DNA of 64,000 nt from a virus, in IMG/VR virus record IMGVR_UViG_3300027806_000001, positions 1 to 64,000 of that record; one strand, written 5' to 3'. Shown here piece after piece: positions 17,017-24,206 of the stretch; positions within the stretch are counted from its first letter, which is position 1; each line of letters starts with the position of its first letter. Below the pieces are notes generated by a model. The model did not search any database. It was not told the origin of the DNA and was given only the letters and a program-made list of their open reading frames with translations. The translations under genes were made by a program, and so were the position numbers.

Positions 17017-19764
17017 TCAGTTTCCGTTCGCCTTCGCGAGGGCAGCCTCTACGGTCTTGTTCAGCTTCTCGATGCTTGCATTCATCTTCCTGACCTCCTC
17101 GAGCAGCTCCTGGTTGACCACGGCAGAGCCGGTGCCGGTCGCCGCGCCCGCGGCCGTCGGGTTGGGAGTGCTCTGGGCGCCGCCTCCGGCCGCAGCGCCT
17201 GCCGCAGCGCCCACCACGGGCGTGGAGGCGGAGGTTCCGGCGTTCGTTCCTGGAGCCGCCGCGCCTGACGAGGTTCCGGTCGCGTTGGGGGTGTTCGCCG
17301 GATTGGGCGACGTGGACGAGGGAGTCTGCTGCGCGCCCAGCTTGCTTTTGGCGGCCTCGACCTTCGCCAGGGCGTTGTCGATTATCGCCAGTTCCCTGTC
17401 GTCCGCGGTCGCCGCCTTGTCGCTCTCAAGCTGCTTCTGAGTCTGGTCCAGCAAGCCGCTCTGCTCTTCCGGCGACAGGCCCTGCAGGAGCTTGACCATG
17501 TCCTCCAGGTTCATCTCCGTACCGCCCATGGCCCTGATCTTTTCGGCCAGGTTGCCCTTGGGGGCCAGCTTCGTGAAGACGTCCTTCATGCGCTCCAGGC
17601 CGGCTACATGAAGTCTTGCGTCCTGCTCCGGGACGAACACGGCGCGAACATCGTCGCCTGCCACCTTTATCTTTTTGTTTATGTCGAAGAAGACTCCGAG
17701 GGCAGCGCTCCTGGAGGTGTCTCCCAAGGCGCCTTGAAGCTGCGTCAGCTGGCTTTGGTCCAGTTTCAACAGCTGAGAGACGAACTCCTCGTCGGTCTTC
17801 GCGTTCTTCAGGGCGTCGAACTGGGAGCCGGCCAGTCCTCCGACCGCCGACCTGACGTCGGCGAGACCCGCCCCGCTCTTGCCCATGTACCGGTCGATGA
17901 CCCTGGTCACGTCCGCGCGGGCGCTTGCCCGGGAGGCCTCGCCGAAGACCTGAGGATTGGCCTCAAATCCCATCGCGGCGTTGCTGGAGCCCATGTAGTC
18001 CGACATCATGGCCTGGTTGACGCCGTGCTGCGCCAGGAAGTCCTGCACGTCCTGCTGACCCTTGGTCCCGTTCTTGAGACCCTGCACGAGCTCGGCGTAT
18101 CCGGGCTGCTGCTCGAGCTGCTTGGCCGACAGCTCCCTGGTCGCCTTGAGCAGGTTGCCGAGGCCCATTCCCGAGGACGTGTTCATGTAGACCTGGGAGG
18201 TGTCGACGGCCTGCGCCAGGGCCGCGCCCGGATCCATGGAGATGCCCATGGTCCTCATCCCATGCACCATCGCGCTGGCGGACGTCATGATCTCCACGCC
18301 TGCGCGGCCGCCCAGCCCTATGCCTTTGGCCATGTCGGTGGCGGCCATGATCATGCCCATGGACTGCTTCGAGTCCAGCCCTATCAGGCCTCCGATGGAG
18401 ATGGCCTCGGCGATCGGCTGGAACATTTCCCTGTTGGCGCGCCGGTTGGCCTCGTCGCGGAAGAACCGATCGCTCTGGCTCGCGTTGGTCGGATCGGCCC
18501 GCAGGGCGCGCTCGGCCTCGCCGACCGCCGATCCCAGCTGGCGGCCGAAGTCGTTGCCGTAGACCTGCTTCATCGAGGCCACGGTCTCGGCGATGGTCAT
18601 GTTGACCCGCTTGCTGAGGTCGGAGATGCCCTTGAAGTTCTCGAGCTGCTTGGCGATCGTGTCCTCGAGCTCCTTGACCTGGTTCGTGTCCAGGTTGCCG
18701 AAGGTGTCGACCCCTCCGGTCGTGAGCATGCCCTGCCTGGCCAGCTCGCGGGTCAGCGTCATGCCGCGCACCATGTCCAGGCCCTGGATGTCGCCCTTCA
18801 CCATCCGGTCGGCCAGGCCCATGGCGACGCTTTCGGCCGCGAAGCCCTTGCCTCCGGAGAATCCGGCCATGTTGAGGCCCCCCAGCATCGCCAGGGACTG
18901 GGAGGCCGCGGGCGCGAACAGACGCGGGTCGCTGTCGGCGCCGGTGGCGTTCAGGGCGACCTCCAGCAGACCTCCGACCACCGGGTTGTCCACCGAAATG
19001 CCTGCGCCCATCAGCATCGGAGCCACGGTGGTGGCGAACGCGTTCATCCCGGAGGCGTTGTTCGCGGCCCGGATCGCCTTGTCGACCTCGGCCTGGTTCT
19101 GCTTCATGAACGCGTCGGCCGCGGCCGAGTCTCCGGTCCTGCCGAGCTTGATCGCCTGCTGCAGCACGGGATCGTCCATGTTGACGCCGGAGATGGCGCT
19201 CATGGTGTCGAAGGCGCCCTTGAACCTTGCGTCCTGCCGCAGGGTGTCGGCGTTGGCCAGGCCCTGGAGCATGCGCAGGGACTCGGCGCTGTCGCCGGCG
19301 GTCAGCTCCATGAGCGTCGGCATCGGCGCGTTGCTGAAGTTGGCCTGGTACTGCATGGCGGCCTGGTTGAAGGCCTGGGCCTGCTGGATGTTCACGAAGT
19401 CCGACGGCAGGCTCTGATACGGGGTCATTCCGACCCCCATCTGGCCCATCATCCGGGAGACCATGAAGTTGCCGACGTCCTGGTTCATGCCGATCGGCAT
19501 GGTGCCCATCATGTTCGTGACGGCGCCGCTGAGCCCGGGCATGAGGTTCTTGATGGCCGGATTTTGCGCCATCGCCCCCAGCATGTTCACGATCTGGGCG
19601 GCGCTGTCACCGCCGACCGCCCCCGCCAGGCCCGCGATCTGCCCGAACATGCTCGGGTTCTGAGGCACGTAGGGCGAGAAGTAGCTCCCCTGGTTCAGGC
19701 CGTACCGCTGCATGGCCGCATCGGCCTGGCTGCGCATGGAGAAGTCTGGAGGGAAGGAAGACAT
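17017..19764 (-). CDS. tape measure protein
   Basis: At 915 residues this is a long, Ala/Met/Gly-rich helical protein immediately downstream of the frameshifted chaperone pair, the canonical tape measure position. Most of it is helical (for example EVDKAIRAANNASGMNAFA). There are hydrophobic Gly-rich stretches (FGQIAGLAGAVGGDSAAQIV). Near the C-terminus an Ala/Pro/Gly/Thr linker of about 80 residues precedes a final coiled coil (LLEEVRKMNASIEKLNKTVE). Tape measure proteins set tail length and can assist DNA entry. I saw no lytic transglycosylase or peptidase motif. Confidence 0.75.
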   Translation of the reverse strand: MSSFPPDFSMRSQADAAMQRYGLNQGSYFSPYVPQNPSMFGQIAGLAGAVGGDSAAQIVNMLGAMAQNPAIKNLMPGLSGAVTNMMGTMPIGMNQDVGNFMVSRMMGQMGVGMTPYQSLPSDFVNIQQAQAFNQAAMQYQANFSNAPMPTLMELTAGDSAESLRMLQGLANADTLRQDARFKGAFDTMSAISGVNMDDPVLQQAIKLGRTGDSAAADAFMKQNQAEVDKAIRAANNASGMNAFATTVAPMLMGAGISVDNPVVGGLLEVALNATGADSDPRLFAPAASQSLAMLGGLNMAGFSGGKGFAAESVAMGLADRMVKGDIQGLDMVRGMTLTRELARQGMLTTGGVDTFGNLDTNQVKELEDTIAKQLENFKGISDLSKRVNMTIAETVASMKQVYGNDFGRQLGSAVGEAERALRADPTNASQSDRFFRDEANRRANREMFQPIAEAISIGGLIGLDSKQSMGMIMAATDMAKGIGLGGRAGVEIMTSASAMVHGMRTMGISMDPGAALAQAVDTSQVYMNTSSGMGLGNLLKATRELSAKQLEQQPGYAELVQGLKNGTKGQQDVQDFLAQHGVNQAMMSDYMGSSNAAMGFEANPQVFGEASRASARADVTRVIDRYMGKSGAGLADVRSAVGGLAGSQFDALKNAKTDEEFVSQLLKLDQSQLTQLQGALGDTSRSAALGVFFDINKKIKVAGDDVRAVFVPEQDARLHVAGLERMKDVFTKLAPKGNLAEKIRAMGGTEMNLEDMVKLLQGLSPEEQSGLLDQTQKQLESDKAATADDRELAIIDNALAKVEAAKSKLGAQQTPSSTSPNPANTPNATGTSSGAAAPGTNAGTSASTPVVGAAAGAAAGGGAQSTPNPTAAGAATGTGSAVVNQELLEEVRKMNASIEKLNKTVEAALAKANGN

Positions 19765-19779
19765 GGATTTTCCGCAATT

Positions 19780-20918
19780 TTACCCGAACAGGGCCTTCCA
19801 CTCCTCGACGAGGGCTTGGTCCGACTGCAGCCTGGAGACGGGCTCCTCCGGCTGCCGCATGTCCATCCTCGCGACGTAGACCTGGGTGGCGTTGTTGAAG
19901 GCGGTCTCGACGTCCCGGTAGATGCCCGCCGCGACCTGGGCCCGGGTGTTGTCCAGGTAGGCCTCGGCGACCGCCCTGTTGCGCAGCTCGAGCCTGTACG
20001 CGATCCTGACGTGCTCGGCAGCGATGCCGAGCCTGGACTTCACGTCATGCGGCCTGGAGAACAGCTGCCGCTCGTACGCATCGGTCAGGATGAGGGACCA
20101 GCGCCCCCATTTGTAAAAAAATCAGGGTTGGCCGCCTCGCTCTGCATCTTGGCCATCTCGGAGTCGAACCGCTGGTACAGGAAGAACAGCATGTTGTACA
20201 GGGGGGCCGAGATGTCCGAGAACTTCTCGACGGCGGCCCACAGCACCCTCTGGCCGGGAACGGCCGGCAGGACGCTCTCGCGGAGCTGCATGCTGCCGTC
20301 CTTCTCCTTGACGTAGTAGGTGTCGCGCTTGGACTGGATGTCGTACATCGACAGCACCGAGTCCCAGCCCTGGCCGCGCATGGTCACGCCTTCCTTGGAG
20401 TGGAACTCCAGGCCGGTCAGCGAGCAGGCCATGCAGAAGCGCAGGTGGGCGCCGGCCACGGCCGTCATGCCGGCGTACGGCACGCGGCCGCTCTGGATGA
20501 CGATCGCCTCGGCGACGGCGTCCAGCTCCGCCATGTTCAGGGACTTGAAGGTCGCCTTGACCGAGCCTCCGAAGAGGTCGAAGCGCTTCGTGTAGGGGTC
20601 GCCCGAGAGGATGGCGCGCAGGAAGTTCTGGCGGTCCTCGTCGCTGACCTGGATCTGCGGCATCGAGGTCGTGGCGCCCAGGTTGTCCTTCAGGGCCTCC
20701 TGCACCTGCCTGAGGTTCTCCACGACGGCCTTGGCGGTGTCCGGCTTGGGCTCCTTGGCGGCGTCCGGCTTGGCCCCGGGCCTGAGGTCCGGAGGCAGGT
20801 CGTCGTCCGGGACCGGGGTCGCGGATTCAGGGGCCGGGGGATCCACCTCGACGAACTTCCCGGACTCGGAGAGCCGGTACGTCCTGCCTGGGGTCAACGG
20901 AGTGATGTCCTCGCTCAT
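19780..20918 (-). CDS. tail assembly chaperone GT-type fusion made by -1 ribosomal frameshift (about 379 aa)
   Basis: The first 268 codons are those of the 20085-20918 gene, up to the codons GAT TTT TTT. A -1 slip on T TTT TTT (20121-20115) continues as TAC AAA TGG GGG into an open frame that ends at 19780. This adds 111 residues (YKWGRWSLILTDAYERQLFS at the junction). The downstream frame has only a weak internal GTG (20043) and no good ribosome-binding site, but it is open and protein-like right up to the slip site. The pair sits directly before the tape measure, exactly where lambda G/GT-type chaperones occur. The long form would recruit tube subunits. Confidence 0.8.
20085..20918 (-). CDS. 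tail assembly chaperone, G-type short form (277 aa)
   Basis: The start is ATG 20918 (MSEDITPLTPGRTYRLSESG), overlapping the spike gene stop as ATGA. A Pro/Lys/Ala-rich linker covers residues 20-75. Then comes a helical domain (FLRAILSGDPYTKRFDLFGG; LNMAELDAVAEAIVIQSGR). Without frameshifting, translation ends FFTNGGAGPSS after the run of seven T. The short form is expected to be the majority product. In well-studied phages these chaperones bind the tape measure and are absent from virions; that is family knowledge applied by position and slip site. Confidence 0.75.
   Translation of the reverse strand: MSEDITPLTPGRTYRLSESGKFVEVDPPAPESATPVPDDDLPPDLRPGAKPDAAKEPKPDTAKAVVENLRQVQEALKDNLGATTSMPQIQVSDEDRQNFLRAILSGDPYTKRFDLFGGSVKATFKSLNMAELDAVAEAIVIQSGRVPYAGMTAVAGAHLRFCMACSLTGLEFHSKEGVTMRGQGWDSVLSMYDIQSKRDTYYVKEKDGSMQLRESVLPAVPGQRVLWAAVEKFSDISAPLYNMLFFLYQRFDSEMAKMQSEAANPDFFTNGGAGPSS
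20115..20121 (-). promoter_or_regulatory. -1 frameshift slippery heptamer T TTT TTT
   Basis: Read on the minus strand in the zero frame, the codons are GAT TTT TTT ACA. This gives a perfect X XXY YYZ heptamer made of T only. It is an unusual homopolymer for such GC-rich coding DNA. The -1 frame downstream is open for 111 more residues. A short potential GGG/CCC pairing lies just downstream but is weak. Confidence 0.8.
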
Positions 20919-23659
20919 GTCGTGCTCCTCACCTGGTTTCTGACCGGGATGGTGTACGCGCCCTCGAAGCTCGACGGCGCGCCGATCGGGGCCAGCGCCT
21001 GGCCGAACCCCTCGGACTTCAATCTTAGCTTCTCGTCGACCAGCCTGCCTTCCCCGGCTTGCAGCTGGGCGAACTTTCCCGCCAGGGCACGCGCGCCGGG
21101 CCAGAAGTAGGTCGCCGTCTCGCTGACGCCCGGGGGAGCGGCCCCGGCAGGCATGGATGGGTCGACCCCGCGCAGGATCATGGGGGTGCCGGCGCCCTGC
21201 AGCCGGTACTGCTGCTGCCACTCGCTCTCGAGCAGGGCGTACTGCGTCGAGTCCGGGATGCCGCGGTCAGGCGAGTCCGGGTAGCAGAAGGTCAGGTTGG
21301 CCAGGGACGACCTGGCCGTCTTGAGGACCGACCTGTCGAAGTCCTTGCCGGACGCGGCCGCAGCCTTGGTGACCTGCCCCAGCGCGGTCTGCTGCTGCGT
21401 GATGCCGGTCGTGACCGCCTCGAGCTGGCTGCCGATGCCTGCGGCGTCCAGGACCCCCACCGTCTGCTCCGGGCCGCTGAAGCCCGAGACCGCCGAGACG
21501 GACGTGGAGAAGATGGCGTCGCCCTTGACCCTCAGGGAGATGGTCGACGAGTTGGCCCCCGACGCCAGGATGGACTGGCCCTCGAAGAAGAACGACCCGC
21601 GGCTCTTCATGTAGACGCCGCCCTGGGTCAGGGACATCGACGTCGAGAGCTCGGGCCTGGCCCGGTCGCTGATGAAGGTCGTGGTGGCCGCCTCGAAGAC
21701 CGCCTGGGTGCCTGCGGCCGTGAGGGTTCCCGCGCCGGAGTCCAGGCGGACCGTGGCCGCGTCGGAGGCGTTGCCGGCGTAGACCTCGCGGCCCACCGCG
21801 TAGAAGCCCGACTCCCTGGCCTTGATCCAGACGCCTCCGTAGGCGTTGGCGTTGCTCCTGGGGGCCTTGAACCGCGGCGAGCCCGACTCGTTCTGGCCGG
21901 ACAGGATGGACCCCTGGGCCTTGGTCTCGAGCAGGATGCCGCCTGCGCCGTCGTTGCCGGACAGCACGGAGACGTTCCGGTCGGCATGGACGCGCACGTC
22001 GCCCTGGGTCGCCGCCAGCTCGACGTCGACTCCTCCGACGCACGACACGGACGCCCCGGCCACGACGGCCAGGTTGCGGCCGGGCCGCAGGGTGATGTCC
22101 CCGGGGCACGAGATGTCGATCGAGCCGGCGCGCATGCTGATGCAGCCGCCGTAGCCGTCCTGCAGGTGGACGGAGCCGTCGTCGTTCAACAGGACCATGG
22201 CCCGGCTGGCGTAGTACCTGGCGTCCTGGCCCTCGGAGATGCGCAGCAGGGCCACCTTGGGCAGCCTGGCGTGCATCCGCTGTTCGGAGACGTTCTCGGA
22301 GGCCGGCAGCATGCCGGAGGCGTCGATGCCGGGCTTCAGGCCGGCCAGGTCGACCTCCTCCATGCCCCAGACGGTCCAGTCGTCCTTGCGCACCTTGAAG
22401 TTGACCGTGGCGCGGTGGTTCCTGAAGGCGACCGAGTCGGACGAACTCGCCGCGTAGGCCAGGGCGGCGCCGTCCAGGTTCTCCTCGGCGCCTTCGATCT
22501 CGTAATCTGCCAGTTCTGGCACTATGGCGGCCCGGTCGGCCTCCAAGGTGACGGACTTGGCACCTCTGCTGTCGTCAGGACGCTTGAGCTCCCTGGGGAC
22601 CGGGATCAGGCAGTCCTTGACCAGGGCGATCGACTTGGCCGACACCACGGTGTAGGCGCCGGTGGCGTCCAGATGCTGGCGGAACACGCCGGCCTCGTCG
22701 GGCTCCTCGGCCTTGTCCGCAGTGCGCACCGCGGTCAGGGAGGGCACGGCCACGTAGGTGGAGCTCAGGTTGGGCAGGAAGCCGTCGAAGTCCAGCCGGC
22801 GCCACCAGCCCTGCTGCTCCGGCTCCTGCAGGGCGTAGACACCGGTGTCGTCCTTTTCCTCCGAGTCCGGCCCGCGGGGCGTGCCCGCCTTCAGCGGCAG
22901 GGCTCCGTACTGGTACGGGGCGCCCAGGGACTCGAGGACGTAGGGATTGCGCCGGCGGACCTCGGTGTAGTCGCCGCCGTCGGCGAACATGAGGGTCTCG
23001 GAGCCTGCCGTGGTCTGCTCGAAGTTGTAGGAGTTCAGCCGGACCAGGTCGTCGATGTAGTGGCACTCGATGGAGCAGCCGTAGCCCGAGACCAGGGAGG
23101 CGTGCAGGGCTCCCACCACCAGGCCGCACCCCAGCATGTTCACGGCGTGGTGGTCGCCAGCGTAGGCGTCCAGCATGTGGCCGTTGTTGAAGTTGACCAG
23201 CGGGGAGTTCAGCTGGCCCTGGTCCGAGATGGCGTCCTTGTAGGATCCCGCGGGCGATCCGGGGAACAGCTCGGGGATGCTGGGCAGCACGGTGGGTCCC
23301 ATGGGGTCCGGCAGCCGGCCCAGGATGACCGCCCGGCCAGGCCCCAGCTCGGGGGTGTGCATCACCATGACGGTGCTGCCGACGCCGTACATGGGGATGG
23401 ACCCCACTCCGCAGCCCAGGCCGATGCCCATCGGGCTCAGCGGCACGGCGAGCATGGGGGGCATGCCCTGGACCGACGTCAGGTAGCAGCCCAGCTGCTG
23501 GTTGATCTCCAGGACCTTGGCCACGAAGACCATGCTCGTGACCCGGCTGTTGTCGTGCAGCTCGGACCGCCGCTGGAGGTAGTCGTAGTGCCTGTCCAGG
23601 CCCAGCGGATGGCCTGCCGAGGACGATCGTACCGTGGAGTTGGGATTGGGGATGGCCAT
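20915..23659 (-). CDS. baseplate spike-like protein: N-terminal OB-type domain plus beta-helix (914 aa)
   Basis: Residues about 40-120 (MVFVAKVLEINQQLGCYLTS, GVGSTVMVMHTPELGPGRAV) look like the OB-fold of gpV/gp5-type spike proteins. Residues about 510-760 form short repeating beta segments (ISMRAGSIDISCPGDITLRP; VELAATQGDVRVHADRNVSV), as in a spike beta-helix. The protein is long for this family and has a 350-residue middle part of unknown fold. It lies between the tail tube and the chaperone genes, an unusual place for a spike. No lysozyme motif is visible. The assignment rests on pattern, not alignment. Confidence 0.5.
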   Translation of the reverse strand: MAIPNPNSTVRSSSAGHPLGLDRHYDYLQRRSELHDNSRVTSMVFVAKVLEINQQLGCYLTSVQGMPPMLAVPLSPMGIGLGCGVGSIPMYGVGSTVMVMHTPELGPGRAVILGRLPDPMGPTVLPSIPELFPGSPAGSYKDAISDQGQLNSPLVNFNNGHMLDAYAGDHHAVNMLGCGLVVGALHASLVSGYGCSIECHYIDDLVRLNSYNFEQTTAGSETLMFADGGDYTEVRRRNPYVLESLGAPYQYGALPLKAGTPRGPDSEEKDDTGVYALQEPEQQGWWRRLDFDGFLPNLSSTYVAVPSLTAVRTADKAEEPDEAGVFRQHLDATGAYTVVSAKSIALVKDCLIPVPRELKRPDDSRGAKSVTLEADRAAIVPELADYEIEGAEENLDGAALAYAASSSDSVAFRNHRATVNFKVRKDDWTVWGMEEVDLAGLKPGIDASGMLPASENVSEQRMHARLPKVALLRISEGQDARYYASRAMVLLNDDGSVHLQDGYGGCISMRAGSIDISCPGDITLRPGRNLAVVAGASVSCVGGVDVELAATQGDVRVHADRNVSVLSGNDGAGGILLETKAQGSILSGQNESGSPRFKAPRSNANAYGGVWIKARESGFYAVGREVYAGNASDAATVRLDSGAGTLTAAGTQAVFEAATTTFISDRARPELSTSMSLTQGGVYMKSRGSFFFEGQSILASGANSSTISLRVKGDAIFSTSVSAVSGFSGPEQTVGVLDAAGIGSQLEAVTTGITQQQTALGQVTKAAAASGKDFDRSVLKTARSSLANLTFCYPDSPDRGIPDSTQYALLESEWQQQYRLQGAGTPMILRGVDPSMPAGAAPPGVSETATYFWPGARALAGKFAQLQAGEGRLVDEKLRLKSEGFGQALAPIGAPSSFEGAYTIPVRNQVRSTT

Positions 23660-23668
23660 AAGCAGACC

Positions 23669-23694
23669 GGGCTCCGGAGGTCAGTCCGGAGCCC
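23669..23694 (-). terminator. GC-rich hairpin after the tail-tube gene
   Basis: A perfect 10-base inverted repeat (GGGCTCCGGA / TCCGGAGCCC) with a 6-base loop fills the gap between the tail-tube and spike genes. There is no U-tract after it on the minus strand. It is more likely a partial terminator or mRNA-stabilising/processing hairpin that raises tube output over downstream genes. Confidence 0.55.
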
Positions 23695-23722
23695 AGTATA
23701 GTGACACGGAAGGAGGTGGGCC

Positions 23723-24193
23723 TTACTGGAGCTCCATCGTCGCGAACCGCATGGCGCAGTTCTCGGCGATGAGGGCGGTGTCGACGTTCATGCTGATGCC
23801 GACCTGCACGACGACCGGCTCGCGGATCGTGATGGTCTTGCTGCCGACCGCGGTGCTCGAGCAGCCGCCGAGCCCCTGGAGCTCCATGGCGGTGCCCTTC
23901 ACCTTGCAGACGTCGCCGAAGGTCTTGTAGAACTGGGTCAGGATGCCGGACGAGCCCACCATCTTGCCCATCGAGATGCTGCCCTCGGTGCGGCCTGCGA
24001 TGTAGTAGACGTCGTCCGCCTTGGCCAGGTCGTAGACGAAGCTGATCTGCTGCTGGTAGGCGATCTGCACGTTCTGGACGAGGAGACCGCTGCTGCTCAG
24101 GCCGGGGACGCTGGGAAACTGGATCGTGGCCTTGTCGACGCTGAAGGCGCCGGCCACGTTGCGGGGAGTCTTGTTGAAGATTTCGGTCGCCAT
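23723..24193 (-). CDS. tail tube protein candidate (156 aa)
   Basis: It starts MATEIFNKTPRNVAGAFSVD. A compact beta-rich protein of tube size (SFVYDLAKADDVYYIAGRTE; KTITIREPVVVQVGISMNVD) follows the sheath gene by 13 bases, the standard order sheath then tube. A strong GC hairpin follows the gene, consistent with high expression. No family motif is decisive, so the call rests on size, predicted strand content and synteny. Confidence 0.65.
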   Translation of the reverse strand: MATEIFNKTPRNVAGAFSVDKATIQFPSVPGLSSSGLLVQNVQIAYQQQISFVYDLAKADDVYYIAGRTEGSISMGKMVGSSGILTQFYKTFGDVCKVKGTAMELQGLGGCSSTAVGSKTITIREPVVVQVGISMNVDTALIAENCAMRFATMELQ

Positions 24194-24206
24194 CTAGGGG
24201 TTCCTC

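Noticed and set aside
19780-20043. Independent gene starting at GTG 20043
   Set aside because: There is no good ribosome-binding site, and the frame is open and protein-like further upstream to the slip site, so frameshift expression explains it better.
17608-20316. A 902-codon open frame on the plus strand opposite the tape measure
   Set aside because: It is antisense to a well-supported gene. Its product is a low-complexity His/Val/Gly/Arg mix, typical of shadow frames in GC-rich DNA. The same applies to long plus-strand frames at 33253-36711, 6887-9262 and 49136-52564.
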